From an uncultured Gammaproteobacteria bacterium (GTDB lineage Bacteria > Pseudomonadota > Gammaproteobacteria > Steroidobacterales > JABDMI01): a stretch of DNA of 12,130 nucleotides. Shown piece after piece: positions 1 through 7,072 of the stretch. The stretch spans positions 1 to 12,130 of the forward strand of contig CALHVH010000184.1 in NCBI GenBank assembly GCA_938039225.1, read 5' to 3'. Under the pieces are notes generated by a model. That model was not told the origin of the DNA. It ran no database searches and was given only the letters and a program-made list of their open reading frames with translations. Every line of letters starts with the position of its first letter. The stretch's first letter is position 1. Position numbers and translations under genes: made by a program.

Positions 1-659
1 TCGGTTACCATTTCAGGGTTACGACGAATACGTCCACCATAGATAGTGCCCGATACTTTTTTCATAAAGCTTTTAGAGATATAACGTCTTGGGGTAATCA
101 TATTTCTAAGCACTTTTAACTTGGCAGGAACCATTACCATGCCAGCGGTAGTTGCCGCTAAGATTAAGCGTCTGGTGCGTTTAGGGTATTGATGGGCAAA
201 TTGTTGAGCTAAAGCGCCACCCCAAGATACACCGGCAACATCTACTTCGCCGTAGCCTAACTTATCCAATAAATCACTAGCCAGTTTAGATAAATGTTTA
301 AAGCGTCTAATCTTAACCGGAGCTTGCGAGTCACCGGTGCCTGGAATATCAAAAATAATCACCTCTTTTTCATGCAAGGTTTCAATAAACGGAATACATA
401 GTTCAAGATTGGCACCAATACCATTGATTAAGAATAATGGTGTTGTGTTATCGGTACCTTCACGAATTAAATACCGCAAACGAATACCATCAACTTCAAT
501 GTAATCGATGGTATGTGCTAAACCCTGAGTGTTTGATGCTTTCATATTTTTAGACTTCTTAATTGGAATTACTTTTGCTTTTTTAGTGGTTTTTTTCAAA
601 CCCTTGTCCGAAGTCTTTTTTAGGACTTTCTTAACTTTACTTTGTACGGCGGCTATCAT
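1..659 (-). CDS. phaZ: Poly(3-hydroxyalkanoate) depolymerase PhaZ (alpha/beta hydrolase), 3' end outside the window
   Basis: This is an intracellular depolymerase that hydrolyses stored medium-chain PHA to hydroxyacids at the granule surface. The visible 219 residues contain the family run LFLINGIGANLELCIPF (about 75-91), a DIPGTGDS segment (104-111) and the lipase box GVSWGG with nucleophile Ser145, followed by AQQFAHQYP and a TPRRY segment. This order matches Pseudomonas PhaZ closely. The catalytic Asp and His lie beyond the left edge. I chose the ATG at 659 because AGAAAGG stands about 5 nt before it. That start adds about 38 residues rich in Lys (KKVLKK, KKTTKKAK, IKKSK) before Met39, which is roughly where normal PhaZ proteins begin. 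The ATG at 545 (Met39) is the alternative start but has a poorer ribosome site. The gene lies 86 nt downstream of phaC on the same strand, so co-transcription is likely. Family assignment is firm; the functional start is less so. Confidence 0.9.
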   Translation of the reverse strand, partial: MIAAVQSKVKKVLKKTSDKGLKKTTKKAKVIPIKKSKNMKASNTQGLAHTIDYIEVDGIRLRYLIREGTDNTTPLFLINGIGANLELCIPFIETLHEKEVIIFDIPGTGDSQAPVKIRRFKHLSKLASDLLDKLGYGEVDVAGVSWGGALAQQFAHQYPKRTRRLILAATTAGMVMVPAKLKVLRNMITPRRYISKSFMKKVSGTIYGGRIRRNPEMVT

Positions 660-745
660 ATGAACCTTTCTGTGTGATTATTTAGAGAAACTAGATTTAT
701 ACTTTTCTTAATTTAATAAAAATAGTTTTATCATTTTTTTAGTAT

Positions 746-2860
746 CTATCGTTGATGCACATAGCGTCCAGGCGCAGCGTCTTTAGGAGGGTGCTTCTTG
801 CTACCCAATGTTTTTGGCGTTTTTATTTTTCCATCACTCTGGTTTTTGTCATACCAGTCAAGCCAATCAAACCACCATGTGTTTTGAGTTGCTTCAGCAC
901 CCTCTAACCACTCATCTGGATCTAAAGTTAAATCTGGATTGGTATAGTATTTAGAACGTTTACTGCCTGGTGGATTAATAATACTTTGGATATGTCCACT
1001 TGAGCTCAGGATGAATTTCATATTAGTATTTTTAAGAATTTCACGTGACTCGTAACAGGCTTTCCAAGGCGTAATATGATCCGTGATACCAGCAACGATG
1101 TAAGTGTCACAATCAACTTTACGCATATCAATTTTTGTACCTAAGACTTTAATGCTGTCAGGGTTTACTAATGGATTTGATACATAAGTATTTAACAGGT
1201 CAATATGGAAACCGGCCGGTAAGCGGGTTGTGTCAGCATTCCAATACAACATGTCAAAGGCCGGTGGTTGATTACCCATGACCCAGTTATTGGCAACAAA
1301 TAACCACACTAAATCGTTTGGACGTAACCAAGCAAACATCTTAGCCATGTCTTTACCTTCCAGAACACCAGCTTTTTTAACCCGTTTAATGGCAGCTGCA
1401 ATACCACTTTTAGAAGCAAACATGCCGAGTAGGGTTTCACTACGTGTATCTAATACCGTTACCATCATGGTGGATGATTTAATTCGATTGCGTTCTTTAC
1501 CTTTGAGAGCTGCATAATGTCCCATCAGTGTTGCCATGGTCATTCCACCAGCACAAGCACCCATTAAATTAACATCATCTGAATCTGTGATTTCACATAC
1601 GGCATCGATAGCATCTTTACTGGCTTGGAGATAAGTTTCCATATTCCACTCACGTTGAGCAGCAGTTGGGTTTCTCCAGCTCACAGCAAAAAATTGAATA
1701 CCGTTATTGGCGGCCCATTCAACGAAACTACGACCAGGCGCTAGATCCACCATATAAAACTTATTGATTTGAGGTGGAATCATTAATAATGGACGTTTAA
1801 AAACTTTATCGGTATTTGCATTGTATTGAATGACTTCGAGCACGTCGTTTCTAAAGACTACGGCACCTTTCGAGATGGCTAAGTTTTTGCCCACTTGAAA
1901 TTTACTTTCGTCAACCATGCGTGGCATGCCACCATTATTGAGCACATCATCAGCCATATTGCGTAAGCCATAGAATAAGCTCTTGCCTTTGGTTTCAACT
2001 GCACGAGCTAAAGCACCAGGATTACCAATTAAAGTATTCGTCGGTGCAACTGCTTCAGTAACAAACTGCATTAAGAACCGAGTGCGTTCTTTGTCTTTTT
2101 CGGTTGCGCCGCTTGAATCAAGGATTTTATAAACACTAGTGTGCCAGGCTAAATAGCTTTGCATCACGCGTTTGTAATAAGCGCTTTTTCCCCAGATTTT
2201 ATGCATGAAGCGTTTGTCACGTGGATCTGGTGCAACTTCAGATTCACCCTTGATGACTTTAATCAACTCTTTTAACAGATTGATGTTTTCCTTAACGATT
2301 ACGCTTGGGTTAACACTCAATGCTTTTATCGCACGCTTAGCGCCGTCAAACATTTCTTCATAATCAATGCCAACGACAGGGTTTGGGCCTAACATGCCTT
2401 GTGCAGCAGTGGAACCATCGGCACCACCTGTGTATGGGCCTTTTTTCTTGAGAAGGTCTAATATACTTTCAGAGGCTTTATTGGCCGCTTTGCTTGCCGC
2501 TTTTGCGGTTTTATTAACAGTGCTCTTAACTTTTCTACCTGCAGCTTTTGCGTTTGTACGTTTAGTGCTGCGTTTCTTGGTGGTTTTAGCCGATTTTAAA
2601 GAGCTAGTCTTTTTCTTAGCACTGATTTTTTTAGTGACTTTTTTCTTAGCCGTTATCTTTTTGCGTGCGATTTTCTTTTTGGTTTTTTTGCTACTGGTTT
2701 TTTTAGAAGCGATCTTCTTTGCAGTAATTTTTTTTGTGCTGGGTTTTTTACTAGTAATTTTCTTTTTAGTCTTTTTGCGGGTTGCCGCTTTTTTGGCAAT
2801 CGCACGTGGAGAACTGGTTTTTTTACGTGTAGTTTTTTTCTTACTAGATGTAGTTTCCAT
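746..2860 (-). CDS. phaC: Class II-like poly(3-hydroxyalkanoate) synthase PhaC with a long lysine-rich N-terminal tail
   Basis: PhaC polymerises hydroxyacyl-CoA into PHA on the granule surface. The protein has 704 residues; from about residue 145 it aligns along its length with Pseudomonas PhaC1, which is about 560 residues. Visible landmarks are PPQINKFYMVDL (362-373), SWRNPT (394-399), the nucleophile motif GACAGG with Cys436, the catalytic Asp in GITDHITPW (Asp594), the catalytic His in SSGHIQSI (His623), and a family-like C-terminus ending APGRYVHQR. GACAGG replaces the common GACSGG of pseudomonads. The first 120 residues hold 45 Lys and 7 Arg with only one acidic residue, in KKT/AKK/SKK patterns like histone H1 or the C-terminal half of the phasin PhaF. 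A ribosome site (AAGAAGAG) precedes the ATG at 2860. The gene starts a phaC-phaZ operon and is divergent from the DUF1287 gene. The catalytic core is certain; DNA binding by the tail is inference. Confidence 0.95.
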   Translation of the reverse strand: METTSSKKKTTRKKTSSPRAIAKKAATRKKTKKKITSKKPSTKKITAKKIASKKTSSKKTKKKIARKKITAKKKVTKKISAKKKTSSLKSAKTTKKRSTKRTNAKAAGRKVKSTVNKTAKAASKAANKASESILDLLKKKGPYTGGADGSTAAQGMLGPNPVVGIDYEEMFDGAKRAIKALSVNPSVIVKENINLLKELIKVIKGESEVAPDPRDKRFMHKIWGKSAYYKRVMQSYLAWHTSVYKILDSSGATEKDKERTRFLMQFVTEAVAPTNTLIGNPGALARAVETKGKSLFYGLRNMADDVLNNGGMPRMVDESKFQVGKNLAISKGAVVFRNDVLEVIQYNANTDKVFKRPLLMIPPQINKFYMVDLAPGRSFVEWAANNGIQFFAVSWRNPTAAQREWNMETYLQASKDAIDAVCEITDSDDVNLMGACAGGMTMATLMGHYAALKGKERNRIKSSTMMVTVLDTRSETLLGMFASKSGIAAAIKRVKKAGVLEGKDMAKMFAWLRPNDLVWLFVANNWVMGNQPPAFDMLYWNADTTRLPAGFHIDLLNTYVSNPLVNPDSIKVLGTKIDMRKVDCDTYIVAGITDHITPWKACYESREILKNTNMKFILSSSGHIQSIINPPGSKRSKYYTNPDLTLDPDEWLEGAEATQNTWWFDWLDWYDKNQSDGKIKTPKTLGSKKHPPKDAAPGRYVHQR

Positions 2861-3211
2861 AAAATCTCTTCTTTATCTTGAAACTACCATCGAAGAGTAG
2901 TTCACAAGTGCATGTTTAATGAAGTATAAAAAGTAAAGAACATGGCCTAGGCATAGATCAAGGCCGATGTTCAATCTCTATATAATAACTTAAGTATGCC
3001 GCTGCACCTATAAATTCATACAAGCGATTGAATGCTAAATACGCAAATCGGTATAAGTTATTGAATTAATTATAAATATTCTAAGTATTTTGCAGGCAAT
3101 TTGAGCCGAAATTGAAGGTATTTTGAACAAACGTAATACTTCACCCTAACTTCATAGAATTTACATACCAAACTGGGAAACTCTGACAAGATTTTGTCCA
3201 GAGGTAAGTGT
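2861..3211. promoter_or_regulatory. Divergent intergenic region between phaC and the DUF1287 gene
   Basis: This 351-nt AT-rich stretch contains no convincing gene. It must carry the promoter of phaC (leftward) and probably that of the DUF1287 gene (rightward). On the phaC side, TATACT on the minus strand (2923-2928) is a good -10 candidate, but no convincing -35 stands 16-18 nt upstream of it. On the other side, TAGAAT (3155-3160) is a possible -10, also without a clear -35. Two inverted repeats are present: a long one at 2938-2972 (listed separately) and a perfect 6+6 one, CAATTT/AAATTG, at 3097-3114. Promoter positions are guesses. Confidence 0.5.
2938..2972. repeat. Imperfect inverted repeat upstream of phaC, candidate operator
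   Basis: GAACATGGCCT (2938-2948) pairs with AGGCCGATGTTC (2961-2972): 11 base pairs with a single bulged G at 2966 and a 12-nt loop. No T-tract follows on either strand, so it does not look like an intrinsic terminator. It lies 78-112 nt upstream of the phaC start and next to the -10-like TATACT, a plausible place for a regulator site. Its function is inferred from position only. Confidence 0.5.
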
Positions 3212-3865
3212 ATGTTTTTCATGCTAAAAACTAAGCGTCTAAAGCTAGTTGTTCAAGTGGTTTTGGTGTTGATCTTGTGTATATTAATTCAAGATACGGC
3301 ACGCTCTGAGCCAATCGCTGAACTATCAATAGAAACTCAAATCGAACAAGCAGCACTACAACGTGTTGGAAAAACCTTATTCTATGATGGAAGTTACCAA
3401 AAGCTTAGCTATCCCATGGGAGATGTTGATGACCAACGAGGCGTGTGTACGGATGTAGTCATTCGTTCTTTACGAAAGCTGGGTGTTGATTTACAAAAAT
3501 TAGTTCATCAAGATATGACAAGGAACTTTAAGGCCTATCCAAACAAGTGGGGCTTAACACGACCAGACAAGAATATAGATCACCGCCGGGTCCCTAATTT
3601 ACGTAAGTACTTTGAACGTCAGGGCTTTAGCTTAGCCATCAGTGATAATCCAGATGATTATAATAGCGGTGACATTGTGTCCTGGCGATTAAGTAATAAT
3701 GCTCCACATATTGGGATAGTTATTTCGACTAAGTCAATTGATGGGAAACGCCCTTTGATTGTACATAATGTAGGGTGGGGAACTAGGGTTGATGATTTTT
3801 TATTTGCCTATAAAATCACGGGCCATTATCGATTTAAACCAGAACAAACTCATCTTAGTAAATAA
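3212..3865 (+). CDS. DUF1287 (YijF-like) secreted protein, possible cysteine hydrolase
   Basis: The protein has 217 residues from the ATG at 3212, chosen because GAGG (3201-3204) stands 7 nt before it; a TTG at 3194 in the same frame would overlap that ribosome site. The N-terminus is a signal peptide: basic KTKRLK, a hydrophobic core VVQVVLVLILCILI, and a possible cleavage after A-R-S near residue 32. The mature part carries the DUF1287 signature: YPMGDV, then GVCTDVV (Cys79), RSLRKLGVDLQKLVHQDM, GDIVSW, and NAPHIGIV (His166), with a further His in IVHNVGWG (His185). The Cys...His arrangement resembles papain-like/NlpC-P60 folds, so a peptidoglycan-directed hydrolase is plausible, but no activity can be read from the sequence. 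The gene lies 46 nt upstream of mrcB on the same strand, which supports a cell-wall role by context. Confidence 0.88.
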   Translation: MFFMLKTKRLKLVVQVVLVLILCILIQDTARSEPIAELSIETQIEQAALQRVGKTLFYDGSYQKLSYPMGDVDDQRGVCTDVVIRSLRKLGVDLQKLVHQDMTRNFKAYPNKWGLTRPDKNIDHRRVPNLRKYFERQGFSLAISDNPDDYNSGDIVSWRLSNNAPHIGIVISTKSIDGKRPLIVHNVGWGTRVDDFLFAYKITGHYRFKPEQTHLSK

Positions 3866-3870
3866 GCCTA

Positions 3871-3876
3871 TATAAT
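3871..3876 (+). promoter_or_regulatory. Perfect -10-like TATAAT before mrcB
   Basis: TATAAT, preceded by CC, lies 35 nt before the mrcB ATG and just after the DUF1287 stop codon. No matching -35 is visible 16-18 nt upstream, so it is a weak promoter candidate that could give mrcB expression independent of the upstream gene. Confidence 0.3.
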
Positions 3877-3911
3877 GCGTCAAACAATAAATTCTATGGA
3901 TCATTGAGTCA

Positions 3912-6359
3912 ATGACAACTAGTAAGAAAAAAACGACTAAAAAAACTAAAAAGAAAAACACTAAAAAAGTAACTAAGAAGTCTGTGGCTAAAAAGAAATC
4001 TGTGAAAAAAACGACAAGCAAACGCTCATCTAAAAAGTCTTCGTCATTTTTTTGGAAATGGTTTAAGCGTTTATTTATTCTTGGCTTCATTCTGGGTTGT
4101 ATCGTTTTAGTCTTTTTACTCTTATACACGCATCATTTATACAAAACTGAAGTACCAAAATTTGAAGGTCGGCGTTGGTCAGTACCAGCAGAGTTCTATG
4201 CACAACCACAAGAATTATATGTGGGGGCAAAAGCCACTGCGAGTGAATTAGAAAAACATTTGCTCGACTTGGGTTACAAACGCTCTTCACGCATAAACGC
4301 ACCTGGCGATTTTTCTCGTCAATCAAATGTGATTAAAGTTTATGTGCGAGAGTTTCAGTTCTGGGATGGTCTACAGGCAGCCAAACAATTACAAATCACT
4401 ACACGAGCTGGTAGTGTCAGTGAGCTTAAAAATTTACAAACGGGTCGCAGTGAAGCAATTTTTCGTTTAGATCCATTATCAATTGGTCGCTTATTTCCTG
4501 GTGACGGTGAAGAACGCATCATTGTCAAACTGTCTGAAGTGCCTATCGAATTGCAGCAAGGCCTAATCGCCATAGAAGATAGAAAATTCTACGATCATTT
4601 TGGTATCGATTTAAAAGGTATTGTCAGAGCATTAATTGCTGATATTAAAGCTGGTGCTATGGTTCAAGGAGCTAGTACTTTAACTCAACAAATGGTACGT
4701 AGCTATTATTTTAATAATGACAAAACCATTAAACGTAAAGTTAATGAAGTACTGGTGACTATTCTTTTAGAAAGAAAATATGAAAAAGAAGAATTATTAG
4801 AGACCTACTTTAATGAAATATTTATGGGCCAATATGGCGGTAGGGCTATTCACGGCATGGGTATGGCTAGCCGACATTATTTTAATAAACCACTTACAGA
4901 ATTAAAACCGCATGAAAGTGCCGTTCTGATTACCTTGTTACGTGGGCCGTCCTATTACAACCCAAGACGATATCCTGAGCGAGTGCTTGAAAGACGTAAT
5001 CGTGTACTTAATATCATGTACGAGCAAGGCGCTTTAAGTGAAGAGCAACGTGATTTTGCAAAACTGCAACCACTAACCGTCAGTGAAAAGCCGCCAGCGG
5101 GAATCAGTGATTACGGCGCTTATTTGGATATTGTTAAACAGCAACTCAAACGTGATTACGCTGAGGAAGATTTAAATACGGTTGGTCTGAAAATTTTTAC
5201 CACCTTAGTGCCTAGTACGCAGAAAATAGCTGAAGCGGCAGTTATAAAAGGCTTAAAAAATATAGAAAAAGCAAATAACTTAGAAGCCAATAGTTTACAA
5301 GCCGCTGCGATTATTACTTCTGTTGATGGTGCTGAAATTCAGGCTTTAGTCGGTGGAAGAGAGGCGAGTTTTGAAGGCTTTAATAGGGCTATTAATGCTA
5401 AGCGACAAATTGGTTCATTAATGAAACCTTTTGTGTACCTTGCAGCTTTTGAAACTGGAAATTATTCAATCAATTCGCCATTAAAAGATGAGCCAATCGA
5501 AATTGTACAAAAAGGCCGAGACGAAATATGGAAACCAGAAAACTACAATAAAGAATTTTCAGGTCAAATGCCCTTGTTCAGTGCTTTAGCTCGCTCTAAA
5601 AACGTTCCAACCGTTCATCTAGGCATGGAAGTTGGTGTAGACAAAGTAGTTCAAGCAGCTGCACGTTCTGGATTGGATAAAACGCCATTGGCGTATCCGG
5701 CAATGATGCTAGGTTCAATGAGTTTAGCTCCTATTGATGTCGCACAAATGTACAACACACTGGCAAATTCCGGTTACCGAACTCCGTTGCGTTCGGTGCG
5801 AGCCGTATTGGATGATCAAGGTCAACCACTCAAACGCTTCCCTTTAGAAGTTGAAGAAGTCTTTGATAATGATTCCATGACTCAACTCAATTCCTTATTA
5901 CATCTAGTAACCCAGAAGGGCACAGCTAGGCGTTTGCAGAGCATGATGCCTGATTTTTCAGTGGCTGGTAAAACCGGTACTTCCAATGATTATCGCGATG
6001 CCTGGTTCTCAGGCTTCAGTGGTGACCTCAGTACGGTGGTGTGGGTAGGCAGCGATGATAATCATAATACGGGTTTGACCGGTTCTTCGGGAGCCTTACC
6101 TATTTGGGGCGATATTATGAAACAAGTTGCCCAAATTCCGTTTGCTGTCACGCCGAATGACAATTTAGATTTACTGCAATTCGATTTTACAACGGGTTAC
6201 TTGATGAAAGACTGTGATCAAGGTGAAAATGATGTGATATTGCCGGCCAAGCTGAAAGTTCTGGAACAAGCGGAATATATTAGCTGCAGTTTTGGGCAGC
6301 CAGTGCCTAGTGAAGATGAAGATAAAGGCGGTTTTCTGGATTGGTTACGAGGCGACTAA
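3912..6359 (+). CDS. mrcB: Bifunctional penicillin-binding protein 1b (peptidoglycan glycosyltransferase/transpeptidase)
   Basis: PBP1b polymerises lipid II into glycan strands and cross-links them at the outer face of the inner membrane. Its 815 residues show, in order: a cytoplasmic basic tail (1-44, with 20 Lys); a membrane helix (about 47-72); a UB2H domain (about 90-180) as in E. coli PBP1b; a GT51 domain with EDRKFYDHFG (catalytic Glu222), GASTLTQQ (253-260) and the second Glu at KVNE (Glu279); and a transpeptidase domain with SLMK (Ser502 nucleophile), SKN (562-564) and KTGT (687-690). Cys768 and Cys792 near the C-terminus may match the disulfide pair of the E. coli enzyme. All catalytic motifs are intact. 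The start at 3912 has a poor ribosome site (TTGAG, 3 nt away), but no other in-frame start follows the stop at 3888. The lpoP gene is 45 nt downstream, which suggests an operon. Confidence 0.97.
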   Translation: MTTSKKKTTKKTKKKNTKKVTKKSVAKKKSVKKTTSKRSSKKSSSFFWKWFKRLFILGFILGCIVLVFLLLYTHHLYKTEVPKFEGRRWSVPAEFYAQPQELYVGAKATASELEKHLLDLGYKRSSRINAPGDFSRQSNVIKVYVREFQFWDGLQAAKQLQITTRAGSVSELKNLQTGRSEAIFRLDPLSIGRLFPGDGEERIIVKLSEVPIELQQGLIAIEDRKFYDHFGIDLKGIVRALIADIKAGAMVQGASTLTQQMVRSYYFNNDKTIKRKVNEVLVTILLERKYEKEELLETYFNEIFMGQYGGRAIHGMGMASRHYFNKPLTELKPHESAVLITLLRGPSYYNPRRYPERVLERRNRVLNIMYEQGALSEEQRDFAKLQPLTVSEKPPAGISDYGAYLDIVKQQLKRDYAEEDLNTVGLKIFTTLVPSTQKIAEAAVIKGLKNIEKANNLEANSLQAAAIITSVDGAEIQALVGGREASFEGFNRAINAKRQIGSLMKPFVYLAAFETGNYSINSPLKDEPIEIVQKGRDEIWKPENYNKEFSGQMPLFSALARSKNVPTVHLGMEVGVDKVVQAAARSGLDKTPLAYPAMMLGSMSLAPIDVAQMYNTLANSGYRTPLRSVRAVLDDQGQPLKRFPLEVEEVFDNDSMTQLNSLLHLVTQKGTARRLQSMMPDFSVAGKTGTSNDYRDAWFSGFSGDLSTVVWVGSDDNHNTGLTGSSGALPIWGDIMKQVAQIPFAVTPNDNLDLLQFDFTTGYLMKDCDQGENDVILPAKLKVLEQAEYISCSFGQPVPSEDEDKGGFLDWLRGD

Positions 6360-6404
6360 AGGCCTTCAACATTATTCCGTGATACAGGGTAAAATACGTC
6401 TTTT

Positions 6405-7001
6405 ATGTTTGAATCACTGGTAAAACAAATGCAAAACCAACACCATCTTTTATTATTAAGTTTTTTAATTTTATTTTTACTTCCGGCCTGTGCTACTTCA
6501 TGGCCAGACCCTTATGAAAAACCTGAGCCTGTGGTTGTTTCTGCCCCTGAACCAGTGATAGTTGTTGAACCCACACCTGAGCCTCCTGTGGTTGAAACCA
6601 TGGCTTTGCCGGATAATAGCGTTGGTTCAACAAGACCGATTGAAGTGCCAGCGCCACCGCCTGTTATCGAAGCTGAGCCAGAGATTCCTGCCGTGGTTGC
6701 ATTACGAGGTCAAGCTCAATCAAGTTTAAATGCCGGCGAGCCAGCAATGGCTGCTGCTAGTATAGAGCGTGCTCTACGAATTCAAGCAAAAAACCCAGTA
6801 CTGTGGTTAGATTTGGCCGAAATTCGGTTTGCCCAACAAGAATTTACCCAAGCTGAAAATACCGCGAAAAAAGCCTTGGCTTATGCAGGCAATAAACGTG
6901 ATATGAATAAAAAAGCGTGGACAATAATTGCTAATAGTCGTTATGCACGTAATGACAAAGATGGTGGTTTACGTGCTGAAGCGGAAGCGGCTCGTTTCTA
7001 A
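6405..7001 (+). CDS. lpoP: LpoP-like TPR outer-membrane lipoprotein, probable PBP1b activator
   Basis: This is a 198-residue lipoprotein. The hydrophobic stretch LLLLSFLILFLLPAC ends in a lipobox with Cys29; residue +2 is Ala, so sorting to the outer membrane is expected. A Pro/Glu/Val-rich linker follows (about 33-95), long enough to reach across the periplasm. A C-terminal TPR-like helical module (about 98-195) contains SLNAGEPAMAAASIERALRI and WLDLAEIRFAQQEFTQAENTAKKAL. In Pseudomonas aeruginosa the TPR lipoprotein LpoP is encoded next to the PBP1b gene and stimulates that enzyme. The same architecture and the position 45 nt after mrcB support the name, though I infer function from these two points rather than from residue identity. 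Translation may instead begin at the ATG at 6429, since neither start has a well-spaced ribosome site. Confidence 0.78.
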   Translation: MFESLVKQMQNQHHLLLLSFLILFLLPACATSWPDPYEKPEPVVVSAPEPVIVVEPTPEPPVVETMALPDNSVGSTRPIEVPAPPPVIEAEPEIPAVVALRGQAQSSLNAGEPAMAAASIERALRIQAKNPVLWLDLAEIRFAQQEFTQAENTAKKALAYAGNKRDMNKKAWTIIANSRYARNDKDGGLRAEAEAARF

Positions 7002-7072
7002 ATTGAATCTTAATATAAAAAAATTATTAAATACATTTCGTTTATACAACTAATACTTAAGGTTTTTCACGC

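Noticed and set aside
1278..1517. Plus-strand 79-codon ORF inside phaC
   Set aside because: It lies fully antisense to the conserved synthase core and has no recognisable product.
2367..2900. Plus-strand 177-codon ORF with a strongly hydrophobic Phe/Leu/Val product
   Set aside because: It is the reverse strand of the Lys-codon-rich phaC tail (AAA/AAG read as TTT/CTT). The membrane-like look is an artefact.
3194..3211. TTG start for the DUF1287 gene
   Set aside because: It overlaps the GAGG ribosome site that is well placed for the ATG at 3212.
3800..4129. Minus-strand 109-codon ORF with a hydrophobic Phe/Leu/Val-rich middle
   Set aside because: It is antisense to the Lys-rich start of mrcB, the same artefact as above, with no family resemblance.
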